Counted from the first letter of the stretch, positions 22,376-34,650 are shown. The stretch: DNA of 64,000 nucleotides from Cycas panzhihuaensis (GCA_023213395.1 CM041465.1:66347741-66411740), one strand, 5' to 3'. A program made the numbers and translations. Notes: generated by a model not told the origin, from the letters alone.

Positions 22376-22821
22376 TTCTCCCCCTTAATGTTCATTACAT
22401 GGATCTACAAACTGTTCTTTAAACTTATGGTACTTATACTTTAGGAAAGCTTTGAGAGAGAGATTGAACACATCTTTTAGCTTTGTCACCATTCTTGAAG
22501 TGATCATCAACTTGTATTATTATTCATGTAAAGTGGTCTTCTTCAACAAGGTGTGGTTCAAGTGGTTTTCAAGTAGGTATGGCTTGATCTTTTACTTTGT
22601 ATTCTTAATCTTTTACCTTCTTGGTGTCAATTAGGTTAAAGGTACATATAACCTCATAAAGTATAATAATGCGATTATTAATTTTATTAGAGTCTTCAAT
22701 CTTACATGTTATATTAGTCATTTCAATAATGTTCACCTGCTCTAACATCTGTCTCATATGAAAACCATCATCAATATAATTAGTACCATCTAGTTCTAAA
22801 GTATCTCCCCCAAAATTGATT

Positions 22822-23178
22822 CTAAGGTATCCCATGCAGTTTAGAAGTGGTCATTTCACTAACATTAATGAATATAATATCATCTATTATACAGAAAATT
22901 AAGGCTAAAGCCTCGTTATCTTTTTTAATATTTTTTTTAAATGTTTGCTCTTCCTCTAAAGTAGAATTGACACTTAAATCATGATAATCATCATTCACAT
23001 AATTCCACATATTTTTATAGATAAGGAGTGTTTTTATAAAATTTTTCCAAAGTAAAAACCTAATGCCTTTAAATATAGGAATTATCATATCATCTAGATA
23101 AATTTCCATTATAAATATTATGATCTTATTAATCACAACATCTAATGAGAAAATAACCTGTAATAAATCTGCTTTCAC
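22822..23178 (-). pseudogene. Element E gag remnant
   Basis: Contains KNMWNYVNDDYHDL and FKKNIKKDNEALALIFCII, matching the Copia-1 gag (EMWDIVRNGYNDL, NIKKDNEALALIFCAL). It stops after SEMTTSKLHGIP, where Copia-1 reads SESIKSKEAWDT. No zinc knuckle or protease follows, so the element lost pol or was gag-only. Confident as copia gag. Confidence 0.82.
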
Positions 23179-25434
23179 ATGCTTTTTTAATAAGATTCCT
23201 TCTTAATCAAGGTAATTAAGTAATGTGATGAAATTTATATATCCTTAAAATAAGAACAATGCAAGATAAGTGTTCTCTTTTGAAATAAAATAAATGGACA
23301 ATAAATGATACTTTCAAAATTATATATGTAAACCTTAAAAGGTAAAGGCCTATGAAATGAGCTTATTATTATGCAATGTAATATAACTTATTTAAGCTTT
23401 CAAGTATAATAGAGATGGTCTTAAATTAAATTTGAATATGCTTTACTAATAAGCCAAAAAATAACTTGAACAATACATCAATTTTTAAATAGATACCTTC
23501 TTAAATCAATGAAAAAATAACTTGATAATAAAAAGAAAGTATATCCTTTCAAATTAAACTCAATGAATGTTTTTACAAAATAACTTTCACAAGGATGAAG
23601 TTATTTTAAATGATCTTTTGTAACTAAGTGCACCTTGAAATATTTTTGAGAGATAAAATGGAGCAAAATGGGCCTTCTATTTGTTTCTCTATATAGATGA
23701 AACTATTAAGAATAAATAAATAACAAATGTTCTTTTATATAAGCTCTTTTAATCCAAAGAAAACTGTAAGCTATATTTATGAAAGTAATCTTGAAATATG
23801 CTCCTTTGTTTCACTTCAAATATACCTTTAAGTGAATACTTTAAAGAGGTAAAAAATGACCTTAAATGAGCAAAAAATATGCCTTAAATGAGCTATAAAA
23901 TTAAGTTTACAAGCTAGAAGATAAAGTGGTAGCTTTAGAATAGAATTATAAGGAGTTTAAGTGCACCAGTTTGAAGTTTTTATTTCCAACTAAGCTCCTT
24001 GTCTTCAAGAGGTTAAAGTAGGGCTAAATAGCTATAAAACTTAGTTGTGAGGATCCAAAATAGACAAAAAAGCGTTAACAACTAATTAGTAGCTCAGTAA
24101 TAAATAAGTATACTGATTTAGAATGAAGAAATTGCTTGAAATATTTGAAAATAAGGTAAACTAGGATCAAATGGAAGCCTTGACTTCACTAACCTTAAAA
24201 CCCTACCAAATAGTTTTAGATCTCATTAAAAACTAATTCAATACATAGATAATTAAAATACCTTTTTGACAGATCTAATCATTTGAAAAATAGTCTCCTA
24301 AATCAAAAGTTATAATGAAAATAACACAAAGACTCTTTTATGATAAACAAATTAAAAAAGGAGGGGTTAAGCCCCTTAGGTGGAAGGCCCCTGGTTACGT
24401 GGGGGCTAATGTGACTACCTACTAAGGTCCAAAGTAGGCTACATATCTGAAACTATATAAAACATAGTTAAATTCTTTAAAACCTAAAATTATAAAAATG
24501 AATTAATTTAGTCTAGAAATTTGCCCCCTTAACACGACAAATGAGGTCATATAGACCTGTGATATGACAAGAAATTGATGGTGAAGGGGGCTACACAAAA
24601 AACATGCCTATATAACTCAAAAATAATTTTAATTTAATTAAGTTTTATAAAATATTAAAAAAATATAAATAATATGATAAAACTACTCTATCTTTAATGG
24701 GTAAATAATAGAGAGCTAGAAACCCCTTTTAACAATCACTAGTCAATTAAAAAATGATCAAATCGATCACCACACAAGGGTGCAAAGATCACACACATAA
24801 AATATTTATGAATATTCAAAAAAAAAAAAAAAATTACCAAAAATATTAAAAGTACCACATGTTATACTCACATTCATGCAGAAGATATCTAAGTAGGTAC
24901 ATCTTTGGTGATGAGGTTTTAGTCACAGACAGATAGGTCTCTTCTATGAAAACACTTTGCAAATCTAAATGTTTGAAGAGGAGTAGCTCCCTTAATAGGA
25001 AAGTAATTAGGAAGTTGATACGTAGAAAAGGAAGACAAACATATAGCCACCACATAAAGCTATACGTAGAATAGCCACATCACTAGGCATAATTGAGAGT
25101 AATAGAAGAGAGATACCAAAAGGAGCAGTGTAGAGCTCTTCCAAATACAATGACCTCAAGGCCAATAAATTTGAGAAGGATATGGTAGGAGTAGGCCATG
25201 TAGGATGTGTAGGGTTTCTAGAGCACTGTGAGGGTAACACAGGAGATGCCTATTCTTATAACACAACTAGGGTGCCTCCTCCTTCCATATAGTCTTATGG
25301 ACTATAGAGATATATTCATATAATAGATCCAAATAGGGTAATAAATAGGGTCAAACAATGTACAAATGGGGTTATATTTTATAAAAAAATATCTCAATTA
25401 CCTTGCATAGATCAAGAGTACATGAGAGAACCTA

Positions 25435-25447
25435 GGCTCTGATACTA
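25435..25447 (-). promoter_or_regulatory. Element E primer-binding site (minus strand)
   Basis: Plus strand GGCTCTGATACTA is the complement of TAGTATCAGAGCC, a Met-tRNA site with one change. It lies two bases left of the LTR start at 25450. Confidence 0.8.
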
Positions 25448-25449
25448 TA

Positions 25450-25606
25450 TGAAGAATGTAACAGAGACAAGAGCAGATAAGTGAACATATAAATCAATCC
25501 ATAGACATATTATAAATACATATTCAGAATATTATCTTCAATCCATATCATTCAAATGGTAAAAAATGTTATAATAGTAGTGGTGTTGAAGAACATTTAG
25601 GATTTT
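25450..25606 (-). repeat. Element E 5' LTR, first segment (cut by F)
   Basis: Matches 22064-22210. Homology stops where F begins (TGTTAG at 25607) and resumes near 29576-29600 with GCTTTGGCCCCAAAAATTA. Confidence 0.78.
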
Positions 25607-26090
25607 TGTTAGATAATATAACAACTATGTTTTTAAGACAAAATTTTTAATAGGTTGGTAGTATGGTTTCCTCCCCAAACTTTCATGGGGGAATCCAAGG
25701 GGGGCAGGACCCCCTCTTGGCTAGGGGATATAGGAAGAGCTAGACCCCCCTTGCAAAGAGGGGATTTGGGGATAGTAGCCTTTGATTAAAAAAGTTAGTG
25801 TTATAAAACATACTAAATTATAAAGAGGATCAAGGTCATTCATTCGAAATATCCTAGATTTGATGGTTAAGATTTATGCCTTGTATGGCTCTCTCATATA
25901 GCCTAATTTCAGGTGTTTTTTTAGTGTGTTGATAGTATTTAATGTATTGGATATATTATATTAATAAGAGCTAGTTGGTTATTGTTGTTATGAGTAGTCT
26001 ATTATAGATTATGCACATTTCTCCATTCTTAGATAATAAAGATTGATACCTTTCCTATGTATTTCCATAGCAGACTACTAGAGTTTTAAA
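25607..26090 (+). repeat. Element F left LTR
   Basis: About 480 bp visible, aligned to 28935-29421 along its length. The 3' end may have been lost with the internal deletion, because no primer-binding site follows. Confidence 0.75.
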
Positions 26091-27100
26091 GGTGTCAAAG
26101 GGAACCTTGTTTATTATAAAATCCTTAAAGAAAGGAAACCTTTATATTTTAGTGGGAAGTACAAATGTTTACTATTCAACTATAATATCATAAAATATAG
26201 AAGATCTAGCTCAGTTATGGCATTAGAAACTTGGGCACATGAGTGAGAAATAACTTAAGGTATTGATGAACCATAAGTTGCTTCCTAACTTATAGATTTT
26301 AAATTAAACTTTCTATAAATATTGTATTTTTATAAAGTAGTATAGACTCAGGTTTAAAGTAATAAGTCACATTAGTAAATGTGTTCTAGATTATATACAT
26401 TTAGATGTATGGGAACCAACCCCTACAATATCTTATGGACGATCATTGTACATTATCACATTTATAGATGATTACCTTAGAAAGGTATTGATCTATTTTT
26501 TGAAAAGGAAATTTGAAGTTTTTAGTGTGTTTAAGTAGTTTAAGGCTCTAGTTGAGAAGATCATTGGTAGGTCAATCAAATGTTTAAGAGATGACAATGG
26601 GGCTAAGTTCAACTATTTGGAGTTTGAGAACTATTGCAAAGAAGTTACGATCGAAAGGTATAATACCACTAGCTATACTCTACAGTAGAATGATATAGTT
26701 GAACACATGAACAAGACACTCTTGGAAAGAATGAGAAGCATGCTGAGTAATACATAAGTGGAGTAGGCCTTATGAGTAGAAGCTATTTAGATAACTTATT
26801 ATTTGGTAAATAGGTCATCATCACTTGTAATAGACTACAAGATTCCTAAAGAGATATAGACTAGACATCCATATGACTATTAAAATTTAAAAGCTTTTGG
26901 TTGTGATGCTTATGCCCTAACTAATAAAAGTTAATGTTTAAAGTTAGACCCAAAATCTAAGGGATGTATCTTTATTAGTTATGGTGATAGAGGTGGTGTG
27001 AAAGGATAAATGTTGTGGGATCCTACTGCCCATAAAATCACTATTAATAAAGATGTTATGTTTGATGAATCTCCCTTTCTAAAATCAGATAGTATAGATG
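26091..27100 (+). pseudogene. Element F GAG-pre-integrase and integrase remnant
   Basis: GNLYILVGST, then KLGHMSEKXLKVLMNHKLLP (X = stop; zinc-finger His pair). Integrase follows with YIITFIDDYLRKVLIYFL, KCLRDDNGAKFNYLEFENYC (catalytic Asp in DDNG), QNDIVEHMNKTLLER (catalytic Glu) and AFGCDAYALTNKS. The D-D-E residues are still readable, but several stops interrupt the frame. Inserts cDNA in intact relatives. Confidence 0.82.
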
Positions 27101-27289
27101 TTGAAGTGAAATGGGAGTAAAAAGTTGAATATCAATAGGTTAAGCTTGCGATCTAATCATCTTTAGAAAGGAAAAGTAGAAAGAGCTTTTTAAAGATGAA
27201 TCTGCATTAGATTTATAGGAATATATGGACACTCCTCCACCAATTGTTAGAATATCTATATGAGTTAGTCATCCACCTGACAAGTATAA

Positions 27290-28360
27290 CCCTTCTATTT
27301 CTATTACTTTAGTTTCTCATGATGGCAAACCTACATGCTATCAGGAATTAATAGATGATATCTATAGTGAGAAGTGGAAGAAGGTTATGCAGAAAGAGAT
27401 AGATGCTTTGAAGAAAAATAAGTCATGGGACTTAGTAGAACTTCTACATGGCAAGTAGACTATTGGTTGCAAGTGGGTTTTCAGGAAGAAAATAGATGTT
27501 GATAGAAAGGTTGACAAATACAAGGGCAAGACTAGTGGCTAAAGGTTTTGCATAGAAAATATGTATTAATTTTCATGAGATCTTTTCATTAGTTATTAAA
27601 ATTATTTCAATTTAGGTTATGTTAACATTGGTAGCTTCTTTTGATTTAGAGTTGGAGCAGTTACATATAAAAATAACTTTTCTGCATGGATATTTAGATA
27701 CAGAGATCTATATGGATCAACTAGAAAGGTTTGTATAGGATGGTAGGAAAAGACTTATTTATAAGCTCAGGAAATCATTGTATGGCCTAAAGTAATCACC
27801 CAAGAAATGGTATAGGAAGTCTGATGCCTTCATGAAGAGCCAAAATTTTAAAATAAATAAGTATGATTATTGTATCTACTTTAAATTTTTAGACAATGGC
27901 TTATTCATTATCTTGGTATTGTATGTTGATGATATACTAGTTGCAAGCAAGAGTATGGTAGAAACCAACAAGTTAACAACTCAATTGGATAAGACTTTTT
28001 TTTATGAAGGATCTAAGAGCTTCAAAACAAATCTTAGGTATGGAGATACATAGAGACAAAAAAAATGGTAAGATGCGGTTATCATAGTAGAAATATGTGG
28101 AGAAGGCGCTAACCATATTTGGTGTGGAAAATGTGAAACTAGCTAGTATCTCATTAGCTTCCTATTTCAAGAATTTTTCAAGTATGAGTCCTAGTAGTGA
28201 AGAAGAAAAGGATTATATATCACGTGTATGTTATACCAGTGTAGTAGGAAATTTAATATATGATATCGTATATACAAGACCTAATATTTTACATACAACT
28301 AATGTAGTTAACAGGTTTATGGCAAATCTAAGAAACGAACATTGCCAACAGTAAAATGAG
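27290..28360 (+). pseudogene. Element F reverse transcriptase remnant
   Basis: Reads VMQKEIDALKKNKSWDLVEL, then KKIDVDRKVDKYK, SLYGLK, KSDAFMKSQNFKINKYDYCI, catalytic VLYVDDILVASKS (27923-27960, both Asp kept), YTSVVGNLIYDIVYTRPNIL and VVNRFMANLRNEH. The longest open parts are 27832-28053 and 28097-28354. Stops near 27455, 27795 and 28051 and an indel near 27530 disrupt it. Confidence 0.88.
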
Positions 28361-28890
28361 TGCTTTAATATTTAAGGGACATAAGTGACTGTTACATCAC
28401 CTTTGGTGGTATAGGTAATTAGGTTTGTGAATATATTAATTTAGACTTTATAAGAGATTTAGATAAGAGAAGGTCTACTTTAGGTTATGTATTTACTCTT
28501 GCAAATGGTTTGATTAGTTGGATGTTAAAATTACATAGTATAATTATATTATTACTTATAAAGTAGAATATATTACTTCAGTACATGATTATAAGGAAGT
28601 AATCTAGTTTTAGGGTTTATTGGTTGAGCTTGGAAGGAAATAGAAAAAGACAAAGGTACTTTGTAATAGTAAAAATTCCATTTACTTACCAAAGAATCAA
28701 GCTTATCATAGTAAGACAAAGCATATTACTCTTAAGTACCATTTGATTAGATAGGTTATGGAAGTAGGTAGAGTAGCACTTTAGAAAGTTAATAAAAAAT
28801 AGAATTATGATGACATGTTTACAAAACTAGTACTATTGAAGAAATTTAAATGGTGCTTGACTTCTCTTAATTTGTAGAAAAGGTGATGAA
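28361..28890 (+). pseudogene. Element F RNase H remnant
   Basis: Blocks readable across frames: DLDKRRSTLGYVFTLANGLI, EAEY-like TVEYIT near 28560, AYHSKTKHITLKYHLIR, and FTKLVLLKKFKWCLTSLNL near 28812-28876. This is the usual copia C-terminus, and it ends about 55 bp before the polypurine-like AAGGTGGAGA and the right LTR. Confidence 0.8.
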
Positions 28891-28934
28891 TGATCCAAAA
28901 AAGGTATGAAGTAAATTGTTGTCAAGGTGGAGAT

Positions 28935-29421
28935 TGTTAGATAATATGATAATAATATTTTAGAGGTAAAAATTTTGATAGGTTGGTGGTGCAGTTTCCC
29001 CTCTAAACTTTTGTAGGAGGATTTAAGAGGGGCAGGAGCCCCCCTTGGCCAAGGGGTGAGGGGCAAGCTAGAACTCCCCCAATAAAGAAGGGATTTAGGG
29101 GCAGTAGCCCTCAACCTAAAAATCTAACACTATAAAACATACTAATTATAAAGAGAACTAGGGTCATTCATTTAAAATATCCTAGATTTGATAGTCAATA
29201 TTTGTGCTTTCTATGACTCTCTTATATAGTTTGATTTAGGGTGTTTTTTCAGTGTGTTGATGGTATTTGATATATTAAATGTACTATATTGAGAAGAGGG
29301 AGTTGGTTATTATTACTATGAGTATTTTACTATAGATTATGTATATTTCTCTATTCTTAGATAATAAAGATCAATACATTTCTTGTATGGATATTTTCCT
29401 AGCACACTATTATGGTTTTAC
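28935..29421 (+). repeat. Element F right LTR
   Basis: Aligned to the left LTR from TGTTAG to about 29421. Bases 29422-29575 (with CTGGTATATATGTGAT near 29433) match neither the left LTR nor the LTR of E with certainty. They may be the true LTR end or deleted-element residue. Confidence 0.7.
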
Positions 29422-29575
29422 CATATTATATCTGGTATATATGTGATGCTTTAGTTTTTAAATATATTTATTATATTATTTCTAGTTTAGAAACTTGCAT
29501 ATTAAATTTTAGTTTTAATTCCTGTAACTAGTTGTAAAATAGTTTAGATCTTGGTGGTAGTTTCCAGTTATTGGG

Positions 29576-29754
29576 ATTTAGTTTTCTCAATAGCTTTGGC
29601 CCCAAAAATTATATATTTAAGAGGTGGGCAGGAGCTCGCCTCAACCTCCATCTAAAATAATATAAAGAATAAGTAACTTATGATAAAATAATATTACCTT
29701 GATGGCTAGTATGGCTTGCATGGTCCCAAGGAAGTAATAAACATTAATCTAACA
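29576..29754 (-). repeat. Element E 5' LTR, second segment
   Basis: Matches 22205-22375 (TTGGCC..., AGGTGGG.AGG..CGCCTCAACCTCCATC, ATATTACCTTGATGG). Ends TCTAACA at 29754. Confidence 0.78.
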
Positions 29755-30993
29755 CTTGGCCCCCTTGATCCAATTACTTTATTCATTATAGACCCTATTC
29801 TTTATCAAAAAGTAGTAAATTTTAAAATTTGATTAATTACTTTACATTCCTTTTAGAAAATAAAAAAGATTAGATTCTATTTAATAATATTTAGGGTCCA
29901 TTAGGCCCTTAGTTACATCGTTAGGTGGTTCTATATAGTCTATAGGTGACTAAGGGCTAATTTTTGAAGGGGCTTAATCTTATCCTTCTTATTTTCTAAT
30001 CATAAAGTGGTCTTCTCACTGCTTTTACAATAACCTTTCAACTAGGAGTCCATTTTTTAAACCATCTAAACCCTCGAAAAGCTAACTTAGAACATTAAAC
30101 TACTTTGAAACTGATTTGGATCTATTTTATAGGAGTTATAAGCTACTAAAATTAACCTATTTATTTAACCAATATTTGAATATTTTCTTACCATTTTAAG
30201 GATGTTTAGTTTTTCTTCAAGGTTTATTAATGATATAATATAGTATTAACTATTGTTAGTAGTTCTAATCTATTACTTAGACTTATAAGTATTTGGTAGC
30301 TAATCGTTTATAGGAATACTCTTGAAGATTGAAGTAATTCCTCTTGGATCAAGTCTTTTCAATAAGAGTTCTCTAAACCTTCTTTTACTTTAATTTCTCT
30401 CAGCCTTTATTTATTAAAATAAGATTTATTTGTAAGTAAAACCAATAAAATTATTATTAATTTTAAACATCAATAAGATAATTCCCCAATTAACCATATC
30501 TTTTCTAGCCTTACAAGGGAAATGGTTAGAACCCTTGAAGTTATCACCCTACACATGCCCTTATTTACTTTAATTTATTGAGAAAACCCTTAGCTATAAG
30601 GTGTAATATATAGCAAGATGAGGTGGAAAACTTACCTTTGGAGATTAGAGACCAGGCTAAACTAAGAGATGATTATTATCTTAGTTGGTCAAGTTCTTAT
30701 TGCTAAATTTATTACTAGGCATAAGTCTAATGCATGTGGATCAATAAATTAGAAGGTTCTTGGACCTTCTTAGTAGCTTATATATTGAGGTATATAGAGC
30801 CTTGAGCTCATGTACTACTGTATAGAGTCCCTAGTTTACCTTTTATAAGAAGGTGTTACTAGACAGGATAGTAATTAAGAGCTTTCCTTAGAGACCCTAA
30901 GACATAGAATTCTATATTAGAAACCCTTTAAGTAGATAGGACATAAAAACACTTATATATTTGGATTATTTTTTAATATAATTTAATTTTATA
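29755..30993 (+). other. Element C leader, right part, with conserved block
   Basis: Non-coding sequence leading to C gag. Bases 30501-30945 are the decayed counterpart of the conserved leader block of Copia-1 (11641-12075). Shared landmarks: CTTACAAGG, GTTAGAACCC, AGAGACCAGGCTAAAC, GAGGTATATAGAGCCT and GAGTCCCTAGTTTACC. Confidence 0.65.
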
Positions 30994-32105
30994 ATGGTAA
31001 CAAACCTTAGAAACATAGTTATACCTAAATTTAGTGGTTCTAATTTTCTTAATTACAGTAGGAGAATGAGGCCCATCTTTATAGCAAAGGATATATAGGA
31101 AATTATCAACAAGGGATATGAAGACATTGATGATAATACCACTGAGGATGAAAACCAAACTTATAAGGAGTATATCAAAGAGGATAATGAGGCTTTGACC
31201 CTCATATTTTATACTCTAGAGGATCGTATTTTCCTTAGAGTAAGTGAAGCTATCACATCTGAAGAAGATTGGGATACCATCAAGTTGATCTATGAAGAAG
31301 TAACATCCTCTAAATTTTAAACACTTAGAAGTAAATTTAAAAATCTAAGGATGTCACATAGAAAAAGTATAAATAAGTTTATCACCAGGGTCTAAGATTT
31401 GTTTAATCAAACAAGATCCCTAGGAGAAGTGCTAAGTGAATAGAGAGTTATATAAAGGATCTTGAGGTGTGTTAAAGAAGTCAAGAGTTTGAAATGGTAG
31501 TCACTAGCATTGAAGTATCTAAAGATCTAAGTACCTTTCAAATTGAACAACTAAGTTCCATGCTCCTTACAGTTGAAGAAAAGAAAGAAGTGCATGAGAC
31601 ACTACAACATGCCTTTGCCATAAAGGCAAGGATAAAATAAAATCATCTAGGATATAGTTCTAAGGGAAGGGAGCAATCCATTAGATGAAGAGGAAGGAAT
31701 CAAGCACAAGGAAATTCTTAGAAACTAAATCCAAGGTATCAAGGACCACATCAAAGATATCAAGGATAAAATCAAAGGTATCAAGGCCAAAACAAGTTTT
31801 AAAGTCAAGGAAGATTTCAATAATAAAAGTAATATGACCAAGGATATAATAACTACCAAGGATAAGAAACTTATCAAAGATCAAACCAGTATTATCAGGG
31901 ACAAGTTAAAATGAACCTCCAAGGCTAAAGTCAAGACTCATTCTTTGAAAGAGGTAGAGAAACCTATAGAGGAAGAGGAACCTCTAGAAGTAGAAGTCAT
32001 AGCCAAAGTGGTAAAGGACTTATTTGATGCTATTTCTACCACAAAATAAGACATCTAGAAGAATACTATTTTGGCAAGAATGTTAATACATGAAGGGGGA
32101 CTACA
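30994..32105 (+). pseudogene. Element C gag remnant
   Basis: ATG at 30994 begins MVTNLRNIVIPKFSGSNFLN, aligned with the gag starts of Copia-1 and D. RRMRPIFIAKD, YIKEDNEALTLIFYTLEDRI and SEEDWDTIKLIYEE follow. From 31680 to 31910 the reading is dominated by repeated RYQGQ/YQG units separated by stops, a Gln/Gly-rich tail not seen in Copia-1. The zinc knuckle is not readable (CYFYHK...DI at about 32028-32055 may be its remnant). Confidence 0.82.
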
Positions 32106-32517
32106 AATATTGTGATTAAAAATAGAGATAATGATAGACTTTTTCTCTCAAGTCTTATAGCTAGTGAAGAGGAAGATAGTTGGTATATAGACTCAAGGTG
32201 TTCAACCCACATGATCTATAAAGAAGAAATTTTCAAAAACATTGATAAGACTAAAAGAGAAAAGATTATGTTTGGAGATAATAATACCCATAAATTTATT
32301 GTCAAGGGTAATGTATCCATAACTATAGAATCAAGAGAAATAAGGTATATTGATAATGTGTTATAGATGATCATCAAGAACACTAATACCAACTTTAAAG
32401 AAGAACCTACTTTCAGTAGGTTTGATGATGGAACAAGACTATAAGGTTATCTTTGATAATGAAAAGCATATAATTAATGATAAAAAAATAAATAAAGTAA
32501 TTATAGCAAAAGGATAG
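32106..32517 (+). pseudogene. Element C protease remnant
   Basis: EEDSWYIDSRCSTHMIYKEE, then IMFGDNNTHKFIVKGNVSI. The catalytic DSG reads DSR, so Gly is lost next to Asp. Aligned with Copia-1 (DSD) and D (DSG). Open from 32112 to 32366. Confidence 0.85.
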
Positions 32518-33480
32518 ATGAGTAGTTATAGATTAATCAAGCTAGTCATTACTCCATCAGATACCTATACTTTAAAAGCCTCCACTAAAGTTGATGATGA
32601 AACATGGCATAAGAGATTTGGTTATTTAAACTATAATAGTTTGTTCTTAATGAAGAGGACAAAAATAGTTGATGGATTACCCACCATAGAAGTAGACAAA
32701 GAAATTTATGAAGGATGCCTACTTAGAAAACAACACAGAGAAAATTTTCCAGATAGAGGCTATGGAGCCTAAGGTCCTCTTCAACTAATCTATATAGACC
32801 TATATGGACCCATGGATGTACCATCACTAGGAGGCATAAAATATTTCATGACATAGAATTCTCACCCTTAGATCAGATAATAGAGGATAATTCATTTCAA
32901 ATGAATTCAAAGCATATTACAACTATCAATATATAAGGAGATAATTCACCAATCCTATACTCCATAATAAAATGGAGTACTAGAAAGAAAAAATCAAACT
33001 ATCATTAAAATGATAAGATGTATGCTCAAAGATAAGTAGCTTGGATATGAACTTTAGGTAGAAGCTATGCATACCATAGCATACTTATTAAATATGTGTA
33101 CTACCAAGGCTCTTAGGTGGGTCATACCAAAGGAAGCTTGGATAAGACATAAGCTAATCATACATCACTTAAAGAGTTTTAGGTGTTTAACATTTACTTC
33201 TGTACCAGAATAAAAGAGAACAAAGTTAGATGATAAAAGCACCAAATACATCTTTATAGGATACTATGATGTCTCTAGATCCTATAAATTATTTGATCTA
33301 AAAGAAAAAAAGAAAATTATAAGGAAGTATATCATCTTCAAGGAAGATGATTGCTATCAAGTAAAAATTAAAAAAGATAAGGGAAAGAATGTCATTATGG
33401 AAATAAATTCAAGGCTTGAACCTATAAATATATGAAGCCTACATGAATTAAATCTAAATAAAGTAGGACCCTGTACATTT
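32518..33480 (+). pseudogene. Element C GAG-pre-integrase and integrase remnant
   Basis: WHKRFGYLNYNSLFLMKR (second zinc His changed to Tyr), YEGCLLRKQH (first zinc Cys changed to Tyr), YIDLYGPMDVPSLGGIKYFM, then a jump of roughly 50 residues to the LRSDNRG-like zone. NGVLERKNQTIIKMIRCML and YIFIGYYDVSRSYKLFDL follow. The missing segment, just after 32850, removes the FIDDF part of the core. Confidence 0.8.
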
Positions 33481-33599
33481 AATTAAAGGGTTCCAAAATA
33501 GATCCAAAGATGTTATGATCCTACAAATATATTATACAATAACTTGAATAAAGGTCTACTTGCTCTAACAGAGTTAATTTTTTCCTAATAATCCAAGTT

Positions 33600-34650
33600 A
33601 TAGAATCAAATGAGCCTCATACTTTTGAAGAGGCTAACGATAAAGAGGAATGGAAGGATGTAGTGAAGGAAGAATAAAATGCCCTAGTAAAAAATGATAC
33701 TTGGTAATTTTTTGACCTACCACTAAACAAGTTTATAATTAGAATAAAATAAGTCCAGAAGACCAAATTTAGATTATATGATATAATTAACAAATATAAG
33801 GTAAGACTAGTACCCAAGGGTTTGCACAAATTAAAGGGATTGATTATAATGAAACATTTATCCTAGTTGCGAAAATGGAAACTATTCATCTAATGTTGAG
33901 GTTATACAAAAGGGTTGAATTGCCTAATAGATGGATATTAAAAGTGCCTTCTTAAATGAGTACATAGAGAAAGAGATTTATATATAGCAATCCAAAGGCT
34001 TTAAAGTAAAGGGAGAAGAAAACAAGGTCTACTAACTTAAAAAGTCCTTGTATAGAATCAAGCAAAGACTTAGAGCCTTATACTCAAGGACTGATAAATA
34101 CTTTAGAGATAAAGATTTCTAAAAAGTCAATCGAGCCCTAATCTATACATCAAGATTGAATGAAGTTTAATACTTATTATGGGATTATATGTTGATGATT
34201 TCATTTGCACTAGCAATAATCCTCAATTGTCTCAAAAATTTAAAAAATACATGTATAAAGAATTTAAAATGATTGATTTGGGGCTTATGCATTACTTCTT
34301 AAGTCTAAAGATTTGGCAAAATGAGAATAGAATATTTGTATCCTAAGGAAAGTATACCCTAGGCCTATTACAGAAGTTTTATATGAATAATTATAAAGCA
34401 CTTCCTACATCAACTGAAGGCAAGACAAAATAATCTAAGTATGAAGAATCAACATTAGTTGATCCTATTATCTATAGGCAACTAATTAGTAGCTTGATTT
34501 ACTTAACTTTAACTCAGCCAAATATCATACACATATTAAATGTTATATCTAGATTTATGTAAGATCCTAAGACATTACATTGGCAAGTAGGAAAATAAAT
34601 CCTTAAATACTTAAAAGGCATAATTGGCTATGAACTACATTATAAGTCAT
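33600..34650 (+). pseudogene. Element C reverse transcriptase remnant, cut by D
   Basis: MDIKSAFLNEYIEKEIYI, GFKVKGEENKVY, KKSLYRIKQ, catalytic GLYVDDFICTSNN (about 34178-34216), MIDLGLMHYFLSLKIWQNEN and a GYELHYKS block at the RNase H junction. Stops are frequent. The frame runs directly into element D at 34651 and continues after 43410. Confidence 0.85.
34646..34650. repeat. Target-site duplication of D, left copy (GTCAT)
   Basis: GTCAT directly before the LTR and again at 43411-43415 directly after the other LTR. Confidence 0.93.

Larger units (their letters stand above)
22376..25449 (-). other. Element E internal region: decayed leader and gag
   Basis: About 3 kb. Apart from the gag remnant at 22830-23180, the minus strand shows no copia pol motif. 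The segment 23200-25430 is AT-rich leader-like sequence, including 'cccccttaacacgacaaatgaggtc' and poly-A (24820-24833). Two minus-strand open stretches near 24846-25240 show no recognisable domain. Confidence 0.6.
25607..29575 (+). mobile_element. Element F: plus-strand copia lacking gag, inside the LTR of E
   Basis: LTRs from 25607 and 28935 share TGTTAGATAATAT, GATAGGTTGGTGGT-like, a GGGGCAGGA(C/G)CCCC palindromic segment, and TTCTTAGATAATAAAGAT. Between them lie a GAG-pre-integrase segment, integrase, RT and RNase H. The left LTR runs straight into the middle of pol near 26090, so primer site, gag and protease were deleted in one event. The right end is uncertain: LTR similarity can be followed to about 29421, while host element E resumes near 29576 (ATTTA, against ATTTT before 25607). 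Family differs from Copia-1/D. Confidence 0.78.
22064..29754 (-). mobile_element. Element E: minus-strand copia with gag only, interrupted by F
   Basis: LTR copies are 22064-22375 and 25450-25606 plus about 29576-29754 (split by F). Both run from T(G/A)AAGAATG to ...ATTAATCTAACA on the plus strand. Next to the right copy is GGCTCTGATACTA (25435-25447), the complement of a Met-tRNA primer site. Next to the left copy is TTCTCCCCC (22376-22384), the complement of a polypurine tract. Both place the element on the minus strand. Flanks CTTAA/CTTGG agree at 3 of 5 bases. The internal 3.07 kb holds a gag remnant and no pol. Confidence 0.75.

Noticed and set aside
24846-25240. Minus-strand frames in the E leader as a coding remnant
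   Set aside because: No copia motif and located between primer site and gag, where leader sequence is expected.
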